Origin: Sinomonas mesophila | GTDB taxonomy: Bacteria > Actinomycetota > Actinomycetes > Actinomycetales > Micrococcaceae | NCBI RefSeq assembly: GCF_001999765.1 | Contig: NZ_MTIC01000023.1 | Location: forward strand, 1 to 64,000 | DNA length: 64,000 nucleotides | Direction: 5' to 3' | Shown here: one piece after another, positions 10,361 to 25,300 of the stretch | Layout of the letters: every line of letters starts with the position of its first letter | Numbering within the stretch: position 1 is the stretch's first letter | Notes under the pieces: model-generated | What the model was told of the DNA's origin: nothing | The model's database searches: none | Seen by the model: only the letters and a program-made list of their open reading frames with translations | Made by a program: the position numbers and the translations under genes

Positions 10361-11038
10361 TTAGGGTCCGTCCTCGTTGAGGCGCCTCAGGTACGTGGCG
10401 ACGTCGTAGGGGCTACCGCGCGGAGGCTTCACTGGTCCATCGGGCGGGGGCTGGCCGTCCTGGGTCTCCGATGTGGTTCCGGGCGCCCCGGGTCCCCGGT
10501 AGTGCCTGTCCTCGAACGCTTGGCGCCGTTGGCGGCGAGTGAAGGCGAGCGTCGCCACGCCCATGACCACGAGGACGAACGGCACGCCCGCAATGCGTCC
10601 GAGAGCGAGGAGTTCCATGCAGAGCAGCACGACGATGAGCCACTTCGTGACGACGGCCGCGAGATTGGCGGCCCCCGCGCTGCGGCCCGCGCGCCACAGG
10701 GGGCGGGCGTCGGCCCCGACGGCCCCGAGCACTCGCTCGGCCTGCCCGATGGTGAGGCCCTTGAGGCTGGGCATCGTGCCCGTCTCGCGCCACACCGCGC
10801 GGCGCACGTAGGCGATCTGCAGAGGGCGGGCGGGCGGGGTGCCGTCGGGCGCGAGGAGACCGCGCCAGGCGGCGGTCGTGTTCCGGCTCACGACGCCGAG
10901 GCCCTCCTTCCGCATCTGCCCCCGCCCGGTGGGTGGCTGGGGCTGGGGGAGGGAAGGCGTTCGGCGCACGACCGCTGCGGGAGCGCGGTACGGGCGGCCG
11001 TGCCGCGGGCGCCGGACCCGATAGTGGATATGTCCCAT
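10361..11038 (-). CDS. Hypothetical membrane protein
   Basis: I do not recognise this 225-aa protein. The first 60 residues are rich in Arg and Pro (MGHIHYRVRRPRHGRPYR), so the N-terminus is probably cytoplasmic and disordered. Two adjacent hydrophobic helices occupy roughly residues 127-165 (AAVVTKWLIVVLLCMELLAL, then VPFVLVVMGVATLAF). A charged hydrophilic tail follows. It lies immediately upstream of the penicillin-binding protein gene on the same strand, 16 bp apart, so the two are probably co-transcribed and it may relate to cell-wall synthesis. The start has a GAGGAGG site at good spacing. Confidence 0.6.
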   Translation of the reverse strand: MGHIHYRVRRPRHGRPYRAPAAVVRRTPSLPQPQPPTGRGQMRKEGLGVVSRNTTAAWRGLLAPDGTPPARPLQIAYVRRAVWRETGTMPSLKGLTIGQAERVLGAVGADARPLWRAGRSAGAANLAAVVTKWLIVVLLCMELLALGRIAGVPFVLVVMGVATLAFTRRQRRQAFEDRHYRGPGAPGTTSETQDGQPPPDGPVKPPRGSPYDVATYLRRLNEDGP

Positions 11039-11146
11039 GGGGACCTCCTCTGGCTCCCTCCATTCTAGGATCCGTCCCCCTCAACAGTCCCATGACTGGA
11101 ACTGTCGAGCGTGCCAAAGACCTGTTATCCCCGTCAGGATTCACCC

Positions 11147-11176
11147 GGCGGCGGGCGTCCCTCAACGCCCGCCGCC
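11147..11176 (-). terminator. Terminator after the YciO/Sua5-like gene
   Basis: An 11-bp GGCGGCGGGCG / CGCCCGCCGCC stem with an eight-base loop lies 12 bp beyond the stop of the minus-strand gene. Confidence 0.65.
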
Positions 11177-11187
11177 ATCCGCGCGCC

Positions 11188-11808
11188 CTATTCGAAGCGG
11201 CTCGGGTCCCCGGCTCCGCGCCGGGCGATCTCGGCGGTGCCCGAGGAGAAGTCGACGACCGTCGTCGGCTCGGACCGCGTGGCGCCATCGTCGATCACGG
11301 CGTCCACCGCGTTGTCGAGGCGCTCCTTGATCTCCCACCCATCGGTGAGCGGCTCGTCCTCGCCCGGCAGGAGCAGCGTCGAGGAGAGCAGGGGCTCGCC
11401 CAGCTCGGCAAGCAGCGCTTGCACGACCGGGTGGTCCGGGATGCGCACGCCCACGGTCTTCTTCTTGGGGTGGAGCATGCGCTTGGGGACCTCCCGCGTG
11501 GCCGGGAGGATGAACGTGTAGGGGCCGGGGGTCACGGATTTGATGGCCCGGAACACGTCGTTCGGCATGTCCACGAGCTGTCCGAGCTGGGAGAACTCGC
11601 GGCAGACGAGGGTGAAGTGGTGCTTGTCGTCGAGCTGACGGATCTGGCGGATGCGGTCGAGCGCCTCGCGGTTGCCCATGACGGCGCCGAGCGCGTAGCA
11701 CGAGTCGGTCGGGTATGCGATGAGGCCGCCGTCCCGCAGGATCTGCACCGCCTGGCTGATCGCGCGCGGCTGCGGGTCGACCGGATGGACGTCGAAGAAT
11801 CTCGCCAT
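11188..11808 (-). CDS. L-threonylcarbamoyladenylate synthase family protein (YciO-like)
   Basis: This 206-aa protein belongs to the Sua5/YciO/YrdC family. Members make threonylcarbamoyl-AMP for the t6A37 modification of tRNAs reading ANN codons, although the precise role of the YciO branch is less certain. The protein opens with a GGLIAYPTDSCYALG motif and contains KHHFTLVCREFSQLG and TPGPYTFILPATREVPKR, all typical of the YrdC fold. The KxR...SxN-type ligands are spread over these segments. The C-terminal Sua5 domain is absent. The ATG at 11808 gives the normal length; a longer in-frame reading would overlap the divergent gene. Confidence 0.82.
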   Translation of the reverse strand: MARFFDVHPVDPQPRAISQAVQILRDGGLIAYPTDSCYALGAVMGNREALDRIRQIRQLDDKHHFTLVCREFSQLGQLVDMPNDVFRAIKSVTPGPYTFILPATREVPKRMLHPKKKTVGVRIPDHPVVQALLAELGEPLLSSTLLLPGEDEPLTDGWEIKERLDNAVDAVIDDGATRSEPTTVVDFSSGTAEIARRGAGDPSRFE

Positions 11809-11921
11809 GCTGGACAGCCTACGCCGCCGCTCGGGACGTGGAGCGGTTTCCTCGCGGCGGATCGGGCCCTGCGCGGCGGGGGAGCCGGAGAAATGTCGGA
11901 GGGCGTCCGTAGCCTCGTTCC

Positions 11922-12158
11922 ATGAGCACAGCAGCAGTGATGACACGTGAAGCTTCCGGCGGGCACGAGGCACGGCGGGCAGGCCTGGCCGTCGTCGAGG
12001 ACGCCTGCCTCGACTGCGGTTCGGCGCTCGCGGACTTCGAGGTGCACCGGTGCGCGGGCTGCGCCGACCTGGCCCTCCACAGCGAGTGCCGAGACTGCGG
12101 CCGCGTCCTGAGGGATGCCGATCTCGATGCCGGCGCGTGCGCCGACTGCCTCGCGTGA
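11922..12158 (+). CDS. Small Cys-rich (zinc-ribbon-like) protein
   Basis: This 78-aa protein is not recognised. Four CxxC-type pairs can be read after residue 28: CLDC, CAGC, CRDC and CADC, the last close to the C-terminus. This spacing suggests two small zinc-binding knuckles. The first 27 residues carry no cysteine. The ribosome-binding site is weak. It is divergent from the YciO-like gene, whose start is 113 bp away. Its coding status rests on the regular cysteine pattern and on codon use like that of its neighbours. Confidence 0.55.
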   Translation: MSTAAVMTREASGGHEARRAGLAVVEDACLDCGSALADFEVHRCAGCADLALHSECRDCGRVLRDADLDAGACADCLA

Positions 12159-12221
12159 GCCGCCGCGCGTGAAGCACTGCCATCGCACCGTCCCTCATCC
12201 GGCGAGGGAGGGCTCCACAGC

Positions 12222-13082
12222 ATGATGGGAGCCCACCACGCGGCCTGTGGCGCAGCAGCCTGGGTCGCAGTGACTACGCATGTCCACATCGACCTCTCCG
12301 GCGCCACCGCGCCCCTCGGGCTCGGCCCGGCTGCCATCGACCTCGGCTGGCCCGTCATCGAGGCCACGCCCGTCGGCGTGGTCGTCGGCGCACTCGTCAC
12401 CGCGGGCGCGGCGCTGCTGCCCGACGCCGACCATCGCAGCGCGACCATCGCCCAGTCCCTCCCGCCCGTCTCGAGCCTTCTCTGCCGCGCGATCGGCGCC
12501 GTCTCGGGCGGCCACCGGAACGGGACGCATTCCCTCCTCGGAGTCGGGTTCTTCGTCGCTCTCGCCTGGCTCGCGGGCCAATGGACCCTTGAGACGCAGG
12601 AGTGGGGGACGGTCTACGTCGGGGCCGGGCTCGTCTCGCTCCTTCTCGTCTCCTTCGCCGCGAAGGTCCTCGGGATCCTCCCGGACGGCCTGCAGAAGCT
12701 GCCGTGGATCCTCTCCGTGCCGCTCGCGCTCTTCATCGCGCTGTACGCGCCCCAGGAGCAGGACTGGTTCCCGCTGGCCGTCGGACTCGGCGCCGCCGTC
12801 CACATTGCCGGAGACATGCTCACGACGGGCGGGTGCAACCTCCTGTGGCCCCTCCGGCTCCGCCGGCCGCGGGCGCTGCACAAGGTGCCCGTCATCCGGT
12901 GGATGTGGCGCCGCGGCGGCCACCTCTCCATCCCCGTCCTCGGGGACGCCGGGTCCTGGCGCGAATGGCTCGTCCTCGTGCCCGTGGGGCTCTACGCCGT
13001 GGCAGGCGTCGGCGCCGCCCTGCTCACGCTCGGCAAGGCCGGGGTCGTTGCGCTCGCGCTGAGCTGGGGCATCGGGGGCTGA
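12222..13082 (+). CDS. Membrane-bound metal-dependent hydrolase (YdjM/DUF457-like)
   Basis: This 286-aa integral membrane protein resembles the YdjM / LexA-binding inner-membrane hydrolase family. The N-terminal AHHAACGAAAWVA segment, LLPDADHRSATIAQ and GGHRNGTHSLLG provide His and Asp residues in the H...DxDH...HRxxTHS arrangement typical of the family. A second GDMLTTGG motif lies near residue 205. About five to six hydrophobic helices are present. The substrate is unknown. The ATG at 12222 or the next codon at 12225 could be the start. Confidence 0.78.
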   Translation: MMGAHHAACGAAAWVAVTTHVHIDLSGATAPLGLGPAAIDLGWPVIEATPVGVVVGALVTAGAALLPDADHRSATIAQSLPPVSSLLCRAIGAVSGGHRNGTHSLLGVGFFVALAWLAGQWTLETQEWGTVYVGAGLVSLLLVSFAAKVLGILPDGLQKLPWILSVPLALFIALYAPQEQDWFPLAVGLGAAVHIAGDMLTTGGCNLLWPLRLRRPRALHKVPVIRWMWRRGGHLSIPVLGDAGSWREWLVLVPVGLYAVAGVGAALLTLGKAGVVALALSWGIGG

Positions 13083-13139
13083 GAGGGGATCGGGCGCCCG
13101 GGGGACGTTCGCCGAAAGGCTGCGCGGAATGTCGGAGGG

Positions 13140-15692
<2,553 letters not shown>

Positions 15693-15748
15693 CGGCGAGC
15701 CGGGCCAGTCGGGCAGGGATGGTCACCGCGGGTCGGTAGGGTGGGCGC

Positions 15749-16390
15749 GTGACCGAACCCCTCCTCTTGACCGGTTCGCGCGTCGTGCTGCGCGACTGGA
15801 CGCACGACGACGTCGAGTCCTACCGCCGCTGGATCGTCCCACCCGCCCCCGGCGGGGGCAGCCGGGGAGTCCACGAGTGGCAGCTCTACGATGGCCCGTT
15901 CTACTCCCGCTGGACGGCCGAGGGCGCGAACCGCTGGTGCGACGGCCTCCAGCGCCGTGTGCGCGACGGCGACTGGCCGGAACCGCGGGAGGCCCTCGCC
16001 GTCGCGGACGCGGCCACCGGAGAATTCGTCGGCCAGGTCTCGTGGTACTGGGAGGAGAAGCCGGGCGAGCAGGACGCCGAGGGCACGGGCCTGCTCCCGT
16101 GGCGCCGCATGGGCCTCGTCATCTTCGACCCGGCCCACTGGTCCGGCGGGTACGGGACCGAGGCCCTCGCCCTGTGGACCGGATACCTCTTCGGCGCCAC
16201 GGACAGCGGCCGCCTCGACTACGCGACGTGGAGCGGCAACGCCGGCATGCTCCGCATCGGCCAGAAGCTCGGCTTCCTGGAGGAGGCCCGGTTCCGGCAG
16301 GCGCGCAAGGTCCGCGGCCAACTGTACGACGCCGTCGTGTGCGGGATCCTGCGCAGCGAATGGGAGGAACGGACGCCGTCGGGGGCGTGA
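15749..16390 (+). CDS. GNAT family N-acetyltransferase
   Basis: This 213-aa protein looks like a RimJ/RimL-type GNAT acetyltransferase that uses acetyl-CoA to acetylate an amine; the substrate is unknown. It opens with LLTGSRVVLRDWTHDD, has a beta strand FVGQVSWYWEE, and a motif A-like region ARIFDPAHWSGGYGTEALAL-type sequence (here VIFDPAHWSGGYGTEALA). A YATWSGNAGMLRIGQKLGF segment matches the S/T-x-N-x-x-x-x-x-x-x-K-x-G-F signature of the family. The start is GTG at 15749, after a GGTGGG stretch. Confidence 0.85.
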   Translation: MTEPLLLTGSRVVLRDWTHDDVESYRRWIVPPAPGGGSRGVHEWQLYDGPFYSRWTAEGANRWCDGLQRRVRDGDWPEPREALAVADAATGEFVGQVSWYWEEKPGEQDAEGTGLLPWRRMGLVIFDPAHWSGGYGTEALALWTGYLFGATDSGRLDYATWSGNAGMLRIGQKLGFLEEARFRQARKVRGQLYDAVVCGILRSEWEERTPSGA

Positions 16391-16427
16391 CAGACCCGTT
16401 CACGGACCCATGGCACAATGGGCCGCG

Positions 16428-17165
16428 GTGCCAGCTCTAACTCGACCCCGCGCAGGAACCGCCGGAGGGCCGCTCAGGTCCCGGCGGGAGCTTCGCGAAC
16501 CTTCCCGGCTCTCCGTCCGCACTCTGGCTGCGGCCGCCGCGGGGGCGCTCCTCGCGGCGGCGGCGATCGTGGGCCTCGCCGCGGCACCCCTTGTGGTCCT
16601 CGTCGTCGCCGGGGCCGTCCTGTGCGCGGCCCTGATCTGGAGGCCGTCCGGCCGCCGCCCCGCGACCGCGCGCTATGTGCCGACCGCCCTGATCTGGGGC
16701 GCCGTCGTCGCCCTCCTCCTCGCCCTCGGCGCCGCCTCATTGCAGGGCGTCCTCGGCGCCTGGACCTCGGCGCTGAGCGGCCTCACGTCCCCGGACCCCG
16801 CCCCCGCGCCCGGCGTCGGGGGCACGACGGCGGGATCCTCGCCCTCGCCGTCGTCCCCGCCGCCGTCGGTGTCGCCGACCGCCCTCCCGCCGGCCCTGGC
16901 GTCGCAGGCCCCGACCGCGACGCCGCTTCCGACCGGGAGTCCGTCGTCGCCCGCCGCGAGCCCCGCGGCCCCGGGGGCCGCAGCGCCGTCCGCCCAAGCC
17001 CCCGCGCCCGCCCCCGCACGGACCATCTCGGCGACGCCGGCACCCTCCCCGCCGCCCTCGCCCACGGCCGAGTGCCGGACCGAAGGGGACGAGGGGATCG
17101 GCACCCTCCTCGATGGCCTGCCCGGGTACTCGTCAGGCGGCGGCAGCGGCGAATCCTGCTCCTGA
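16428..17165 (+). CDS. Hypothetical membrane protein with Pro/Ser/Thr/Ala-rich tail
   Basis: This 245-aa protein is not recognised. A basic N-terminus precedes two or three hydrophobic helices (about residues 30-65 and 80-105). From about residue 120 on it is a low-complexity Pro/Ala/Ser/Thr-rich stretch, probably outside the membrane, ending in a short Gly/Ser-rich tail with two cysteines. The start could be GTG 16428, preceded by ACAATG about 8 bases upstream as in leaderless transcripts, or ATG 16410. The low-complexity part has coding-like GC at third positions. Confidence 0.55.
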   Translation: MPALTRPRAGTAGGPLRSRRELREPSRLSVRTLAAAAAGALLAAAAIVGLAAAPLVVLVVAGAVLCAALIWRPSGRRPATARYVPTALIWGAVVALLLALGAASLQGVLGAWTSALSGLTSPDPAPAPGVGGTTAGSSPSPSSPPPSVSPTALPPALASQAPTATPLPTGSPSSPAASPAAPGAAAPSAQAPAPAPARTISATPAPSPPPSPTAECRTEGDEGIGTLLDGLPGYSSGGGSGESCS

Positions 17166-17281
17166 CCGGCCTCGGCGCCAGTGTGTCTGAACTCACACCG
17201 TGGACACGCCGTGCGCCCCTCGGAGCGGCCTCAGAATTGAGTGGGGTCCCGGGAGGCGCGGGGCCCAGAGCGAGTGGAGCG

Positions 17282-17467
17282 ATGTTCGAGTTCAACCTTC
17301 AGACGGCCGTGTTCTTCGGCACCGTTGCCCTGGGTGGGCTGCTGTTTGTCCTGGCGATCCTGGCCCTTGTCGGTGCGACCATGCTGCTCGGTGCGATCCG
17401 CAGCGTGCACCGGTCCGCGGACGTGGCGACCGATCGATGGGCGAGGCGCTCGCAGGCCGCTCGCTGA
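17282..17467 (+). CDS. Small single-pass membrane protein
   Basis: This 61-aa protein is not recognised. Hydrophobic residues from about 8 to 40 form one or two membrane helices (TVALGGLLFVLAILALVGAT), followed by a basic C-terminus (DRWARRSQAAR). The ATG at 17282 has a GGAG site at four bases. A strong hairpin terminator follows 24 bp after the stop, which supports a separately transcribed small gene. Confidence 0.55.
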   Translation: MFEFNLQTAVFFGTVALGGLLFVLAILALVGATMLLGAIRSVHRSADVATDRWARRSQAAR

Positions 17468-17490
17468 GCGCGTGGCTGCGGCGTCCGGCG

Positions 17491-17520
17491 GGGCCCGGTG
17501 ATCTTCGGATCGCCGGGCCC
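17491..17520 (+). terminator. UUCG-loop terminator before the glycine riboswitch
   Basis: A 13-bp stem (GGGCCCGG-T-GATC / GATC-G-CCGGGCCC, one G-T pair) closes on a TTCG tetraloop. It isolates the upstream small gene from the gcv operon leader. Confidence 0.8.
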
Positions 17521-17634
17521 CCCTGTACTGGCCACCCGGCCGGGATGCCGCCCTCCAGGGGCCCGGCATTTGCCGTAATGACGCCGGGCATAGCAGAATT
17601 GGAAGGCAGCACAACCGAATAAGCCTCTGATCTG

Positions 17635-17823
17635 CGGCGGGAGAGTCCTGCGAGCATGAGCAAGCAGGCGCCGTAGGAGCAACACCTCCCCAGGAATCTC
17701 TCAGGCACCTGTACCGTCGCGGCAAGGCAACTCTGGAAAGCAGCCCAGCGATGCTGGACTCACCGACGGTGCAAGCCGGCCCGAGAGCCGGCGGAATCTC
17801 TCAGGTCCGATACAGAGCGGGGA
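17635..17823 (+). promoter_or_regulatory. Tandem glycine riboswitch
   Basis: Two glycine aptamers in series lie in the gcvP leader. The first runs from CGGCGGGAGAG through CAGGAATCTCTCAGGCAC. The second runs from GCAACTCTGGAAAGCAG through ACCGACGGTGCAAGCC to GGAATCTCTCAGGTC. Each contains the conserved GGAGAG/GGAAAG and CTCTCAGG elements. In this family glycine binding normally switches on glycine-cleavage genes. The aptamer ends about 50 nt before the gcvP start, so control by occluding the start region is possible; no clear terminator is seen between. Confidence 0.93.
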
Positions 17824-17876
17824 GGAACCTGTTACATCGCCGCACCTTCGGGTCGGCCAGATTGATGGAGTTCCCC

Positions 17877-20780
<2,904 letters not shown>

Positions 20781-20812
20781 CGCGGCCGCTCCCCACCTCC
20801 CAGGAGACCTCC

Positions 20813-21985
20813 ATGACTGAGACCACCACTGCGCCCACCGCTGCAGAGAAGCACACCGCGCTCCACGAGGAGCACGCCGCCCTCGGGGCATCCTTCACCG
20901 ACTTCGGCGGCTGGCAGATGCCCCTCAAGTACGGCTCCGAGCTCGCCGAGCACCGGGCCGTGCGCGAGGCTGCGGGCCTCTTCGACCTCTCCCACATGGG
21001 CGAGATCTGGGCCACGGGACCCGACGCGGGCGCCCTCCTCGACTACGCGCTCGTCGGCAAGCTCTCGGCGATCCCTGTCGGCAAGGCCAAGTACTCGCTC
21101 ATCTGCGCCACGGACGGCGGGATCATCGACGACCTCATCGTCTACCGCGTGTCCGAGGACGACTTCCTCGTCGTCCCGAACGCGGGCAATGCCCCGACTG
21201 TCGCCGCCGAGCTGGAGGCCCGTCTGGCCGCGTTCGAGGCCGCTCGCGGCGCGGCCGCCGTGACGCTGCGCGACGCCTCCGCCGAGACGTCCCTCGTCGC
21301 CGTCCAGGGCCCGAACGCCGAGGCGATCGTGCTCGCCGTCGTCCACCCCGACGACGCCGCGGCCGTGGTCGGCCTGAAGTACTACGCCGCCGTCGAGCTC
21401 GAGGCCGCCGGGATCCCCGTGCTCCTCGCCCGCACGGGCTACACGGGCGAGGACGGCTTCGAGCTGTTCGTGCCCAACGGGCGCGCCGCCGAGCTGTGGA
21501 AGGCGCTCGCCGCGGCGGGCGAGGGCCACGGGCTCATCCCCTGCGGCCTCGCCTCGCGCGACTCGCTGCGCCTCGAGGCCGGCATGCCGCTCTACGGCAA
21601 CGAGCTCTCGCGCGAGCGCACCCCGTTCGCGGCGGGCCTCGGCGGCGTCGTCGCGCTCAAGAGCAAGGAGGGCGACTTCGTGGGCCGCGCCGCGCTGCAG
21701 GCGGCGAAGGACGACGGCGAGGGCGCCACGAGCGGCCAGCGCCTCGTGGGCCTTCGCGGCCTCGGGCGACGTGCGGCCCGCTCGCACTACCCGGTCCTGA
21801 AGGATGGCGTGAAGGTCGGCGAGGTCACCTCGGGACAGCCGAGCCCGACGCTCGGCTACCCGGTCGCGCTCGCGTACATCGACGTCGAGCACTCCGCCCC
21901 CGGGACGCGCCTCGACGCTGACCTGCGCGGCAAGGCCGAGCCTTTCGAGGTCGTCGCGCTGCCGTTCTACCAGCGCCAGAAGTAG
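20813..21985 (+). CDS. gcvT: Glycine cleavage aminomethyltransferase, T-protein
   Basis: GcvT releases ammonia from aminomethyl-GcvH and transfers the one-carbon unit to tetrahydrofolate. The 390-aa protein shows FTDFGGWQMPLKYGSELAEH, GLFDLSHMGEI, ARTGYTGEDGFELFVP and LRLEAGMPLYGNEL, all typical for the family. The ATG at 20813 has AGGAG at good spacing. It lies 32 bp after gcvP and 39 bp before gcvH. Confidence 0.96.
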   Translation: MTETTTAPTAAEKHTALHEEHAALGASFTDFGGWQMPLKYGSELAEHRAVREAAGLFDLSHMGEIWATGPDAGALLDYALVGKLSAIPVGKAKYSLICATDGGIIDDLIVYRVSEDDFLVVPNAGNAPTVAAELEARLAAFEAARGAAAVTLRDASAETSLVAVQGPNAEAIVLAVVHPDDAAAVVGLKYYAAVELEAAGIPVLLARTGYTGEDGFELFVPNGRAAELWKALAAAGEGHGLIPCGLASRDSLRLEAGMPLYGNELSRERTPFAAGLGGVVALKSKEGDFVGRAALQAAKDDGEGATSGQRLVGLRGLGRRAARSHYPVLKDGVKVGEVTSGQPSPTLGYPVALAYIDVEHSAPGTRLDADLRGKAEPFEVVALPFYQRQK

Positions 21986-22024
21986 CCCCCAGCCTTTCCA
22001 GCGACGAAAGAAGGAAGCACTGAC

Positions 22025-22405
22025 ATGAGCAAGGTCCAGACCGGCCTCCGGTACTCCGAAGAGCACGAATGGCTCGACACCGCCGCCGCCCCGGCCAAGG
22101 TCGGCGTCTCCCAGGTCGCCGCCGACGCGCTCGGCGACGTCGTGTATCTCGACCTGCCCGAGGTCGGCAGCGAGGTCACGGCGGGTGCGACGTGCGGCGA
22201 GATCGAGTCCACGAAGAGCGTCTCCGACCTGTACTCCCCCGTGACCGGGACCATCGTCGAGGTCAACCAGGACGCCATCGACAACCCGGCCCTGGTCAAC
22301 GAGGACCCGTACGGCGCGGGCTGGCTCTTCGCGGTCGAGGTGTCCGAGGAGGGCCCGCTGCTCTCCGCCGAGGAGTACGCGTCCAAGAACGGCGGCGAGC
22401 TGTGA
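22025..22405 (+). CDS. gcvH: Glycine cleavage system H protein
   Basis: GcvH is the 126-aa lipoyl carrier that shuttles intermediates between P, T and L proteins. The lipoylation site is K64 in [15 protein letters not shown]. The N-terminal [10 protein letters not shown] segment and GWLFAVEV near the end are also characteristic. The stop codon overlaps the GTG start of glyA by four bases. The L-protein (dihydrolipoyl dehydrogenase) is not encoded here and must be supplied from elsewhere. Confidence 0.96.
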   Translation: MSKVQTGLRYSEEHEWLDTAAAPAKVGVSQVAADALGDVVYLDLPEVGSEVTAGATCGEIESTKSVSDLYSPVTGTIVEVNQDAIDNPALVNEDPYGAGWLFAVEVSEEGPLLSAEEYASKNGGEL

Positions 22406-23733
22406 ACGCCGGGGCCATCAGGCAGGACGCCGCCGCCTTCCAGCAGGTCCGCTCCGCCTCCCTCGACGCCGACCTCGCCGTCCTCGACCTCGAGATCGCC
22501 GCGAGCATCAACGCCGAGGCGGCCCGTCAGCGCGGCGGCCTCGAGATGATCGCATCCGAGAACCACACGGCCGTGGCCGTCATGCAGGCCCAAGGCTCCG
22601 TGCTGACCAACAAGTACGCCGAGGGCTACCCGGGCAAGCGCTACTACGGCGGCTGCGAGCACGTGGACGTCATCGAGCAGCTCGCGATCGACCGCGCCAA
22701 GGCCCTCTTCGGCGCCGAGTACGCGAACGTCCAGCCACACTCCGGCGCGCAGGCCAACGCCTCCGTCATGCACGCGCTCATCAAGCCCGGCGACACGATC
22801 ATGGGCCTGAACCTCGCGCACGGCGGCCACCTCACGCACGGGATGAAGGTCAACTTCTCCGGCCGGCTCTACAACGTCATCCCGTACCAGGTGCGCGAGG
22901 ACGACCACCGCATCGACATGGCCGAGGTCGAGCGGCTCGCGCAGGAGCACAGGCCGCAGCTCATCGTGGCGGGCTGGTCCGCCTACGCGCGCCAGCTCGA
23001 CTTCGCCGAGTTCCGCCGGATCGCCGACTCGGTCGGGGCCTTCCTCATGGTGGACATGGCCCACTTCGCGGGCCTGGTCGCCGCGGGACTGCACCCCTCG
23101 CCCGTGCCGCACGCACACGTGACGACGTCCACGACGCACAAGACCCTCGCGGGCCCGCGCGGCGGCATCATCCTCACGAACGACGCCGACATCGCCAAGA
23201 AGATCAACTCGGCGGTCTTCCCGGGCCAGCAGGGCGGCCCGCTCGAGCATGTCGTGGCGGGCAAGGCCGTCGCGTTCAAGATCGCGGCGTCCGAGGAGTT
23301 CCGGGAGCGCATGGAGCGCGTCCTCGCGGGCGCGAAGATCATCGCGGAGCGCCTCACGGCCGACGACGTCCGGGCCGCCGGCATCGGCGTCGTCTCGGGC
23401 GGCACCGACGTGCACCTGGTCCTCGTGGACCTGCGCGACGCCGCCCTCGACGGTCAGCAGGCCGAGGACCGGCTCGCGGCGATCGACATCACCGTGAACC
23501 GCAACGCCGTCCCGTTCGACCCGAGGCCCCCGATGGTCACCTCGGGCCTGCGCATCGGCACCCCGGCCCTCGCGACCCGCGGCTTCGGCGAGGCCGCCTT
23601 CCGCGAGGTCGCGGACATCATCGCCCAGGCCCTCATCGCGGGCCCGGACGAGGACCTCTCCGGCCTCAAGGACCGCGTCGACGCCCTGGCGGCGGCGCAC
23701 CCCCTCTACCCGGGCGTGGCTGACCTCGCCTGA
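22402..23733 (+). CDS. glyA: Serine hydroxymethyltransferase
   Basis: GlyA interconverts glycine plus methylene-tetrahydrofolate and serine with pyridoxal phosphate. The 443-aa protein has [53 protein letters not shown] and the PLP lysine K247 in [14 protein letters not shown]. The GTG start at 22402 overlaps gcvH by four bases, so translation is probably coupled. Placed after gcvPTH it uses the one-carbon unit from one glycine to turn a second glycine into serine, feeding sdaA downstream. Confidence 0.96.
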   Translation: MNAGAIRQDAAAFQQVRSASLDADLAVLDLEIAASINAEAARQRGGLEMIASENHTAVAVMQAQGSVLTNKYAEGYPGKRYYGGCEHVDVIEQLAIDRAKALFGAEYANVQPHSGAQANASVMHALIKPGDTIMGLNLAHGGHLTHGMKVNFSGRLYNVIPYQVREDDHRIDMAEVERLAQEHRPQLIVAGWSAYARQLDFAEFRRIADSVGAFLMVDMAHFAGLVAAGLHPSPVPHAHVTTSTTHKTLAGPRGGIILTNDADIAKKINSAVFPGQQGGPLEHVVAGKAVAFKIAASEEFRERMERVLAGAKIIAERLTADDVRAAGIGVVSGGTDVHLVLVDLRDAALDGQQAEDRLAAIDITVNRNAVPFDPRPPMVTSGLRIGTPALATRGFGEAAFREVADIIAQALIAGPDEDLSGLKDRVDALAAAHPLYPGVADLA

Positions 23734-23744
23734 GCACCGGGACG

Positions 23745-23788
23745 CGCGCGCCCCGCACCGGCCCACCGGCCGGCCCGCGGGGCGCGCG
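23745..23788 (+). terminator. Hairpin after glyA
   Basis: A 12-bp stem (CGCGCGCCCCGC / GCGGGGCGCGCG) encloses a 20-base loop that can form its own small GGCC-rich stem. It lies 11 bp after the glyA stop and 38 bp before the sdaA start, and may terminate or attenuate read-through into sdaA. Confidence 0.6.
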
Positions 23789-23825
23789 TACCCTTCACCG
23801 TCTTCTCGAGGAAGGAGTGGTCGAC

Positions 23826-25277
23826 ATGGCAGTCGGCGTCTTCGAGCTCTTCTCCGTGGGCATCGGCCCCTCCAGCTCCCACACCGTCGGGCCCATGCGG
23901 GCCGGTGCGGTCTTCGCGCGCGAACTGCGCGAGAAGGGCCTCCTCGACCGGGTCGCGTCGCTGCGCGTCGACCTGTACGGCTCCCTCGCGGCCACGGGCC
24001 ACGGCCACGGCACCTTCACCGCCGTCCTCCTCGGGCTGGAGGGCTTCGAACCCGAGGAGATCCTCCCCGACCAAGTCGAGGAGCGCCTCGCCTCGATCGC
24101 CGGCACCGGCAAGCTCAACCTCGCGGGCGGGGCCCTGCTGACGTACGGCGTCGAGGACATGGTCCTGCACCCGCTCACCGTCCTGCCCCGGCACACGAAT
24201 GGCATGCGGTTTCAGGTCTTCGCTGCGGGTGACGGCGCCGCCGACGCCGAGGGCTCGGCCGGTGCCGACGGCCCCTCCGGCTCACCCGAACTGCTCCACG
24301 AGGCGACCTTCTTCTCTGTCGGCGGAGGCTTCATCGTCCGCGAGGGCGAGGAGCAGTCCGCCCAGACAGAGCTCGACGAGTCCAAGAAGGAGCTCCCGTT
24401 CCCGTTCCGCACCGCCGCCGAGCTCCTCGGCCGGTGCGCCTCCAAGGGCCTCTCGATCAGCGACATCATGCTCATCAATGAGAAGGCCTCCCGCTCCGAG
24501 GAGGAGATCCGCGAGGGCCTGAAGCACATCTGGTCCGTCATGGAGGGCTGTGTCGAATCCAGCCTCAAGCGCGAGGGCCTCCTGCCCGGCGGGCTCAAGG
24601 TCCGCCGCCGCGCGCCCGACTGGCACGAGCGGCTCCTCAAAGAGGACAAGGACCGCGACCCGAAGTACTGGCAGGAGTGGGTCAACCTCATCGCCCTCGC
24701 GGTGAACGAGGAGAACGCCTCGGGCGGGCGGGTCGTTACGGCCCCCACCAACGGGGCCGCGGGCATCATCCCCGCCGTCCTCTACTACGCCCTCAACTAC
24801 GCGCCCGGGATGGACCAGGCCACGCAGGAGGACAAGGACGACGTCGTCGTCACGTTCCTCCTCGCCGCCGGCGCCGTCGGCGTCCTCTACAAGGAGCAGG
24901 CCTCCATCTCCGGCGCGGAGGTGGGCTGCCAGGGCGAGGTCGGATCGGCGTCGTCCATGGCGGCGGCGGGGCTCGCCGAGGTCATGGGCGGCACCCCCGC
25001 CCAAGTCGAGAACGCGGCCGAGATCGCGATGGAGCACAACCTCGGCCTCACGTGCGATCCCATCGGCGGGCTCGTCCAGGTCCCGTGCATCGAGCGCAAC
25101 GCCATCGCCGCGGCCAAGGCGATCAACGCCGCGAAGATGGCCCTGTGGGGCGACGGCTCGCACCGCGTCTCGCTCGACGAGGTCATCGTGACCATGCGCG
25201 AGACCGGCAAGGACATGAGCCACAAGTACAAGGAGACGGCGATGGGAGGCCTCGCGGTCAACGTCGTCGAGTGCTGA
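23826..25277 (+). CDS. sdaA: L-serine ammonia-lyase (iron-sulfur, single chain)
   Basis: This enzyme deaminates L-serine to pyruvate using a [4Fe-4S] cluster. The 483-aa chain fuses the beta domain ([18 protein letters not shown] near the start, [15 protein letters not shown]) with the alpha domain ([56 protein letters not shown]). The cysteines in GCQGE, LTCDP and VPCIERN fit cluster ligands. A GGAAGGAG site lies eight bases before ATG 23826, so the upstream GTG at 23817, which overlaps that site, is not favoured. Its place after glyA completes a glycine-serine-pyruvate route. Confidence 0.95.
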   Translation: MAVGVFELFSVGIGPSSSHTVGPMRAGAVFARELREKGLLDRVASLRVDLYGSLAATGHGHGTFTAVLLGLEGFEPEEILPDQVEERLASIAGTGKLNLAGGALLTYGVEDMVLHPLTVLPRHTNGMRFQVFAAGDGAADAEGSAGADGPSGSPELLHEATFFSVGGGFIVREGEEQSAQTELDESKKELPFPFRTAAELLGRCASKGLSISDIMLINEKASRSEEEIREGLKHIWSVMEGCVESSLKREGLLPGGLKVRRRAPDWHERLLKEDKDRDPKYWQEWVNLIALAVNEENASGGRVVTAPTNGAAGIIPAVLYYALNYAPGMDQATQEDKDDVVVTFLLAAGAVGVLYKEQASISGAEVGCQGEVGSASSMAAAGLAEVMGGTPAQVENAAEIAMEHNLGLTCDPIGGLVQVPCIERNAIAAAKAINAAKMALWGDGSHRVSLDEVIVTMRETGKDMSHKYKETAMGGLAVNVVEC

Positions 25278-25300
25278 CCAGCCTCCCTCCCTCCTACGCC

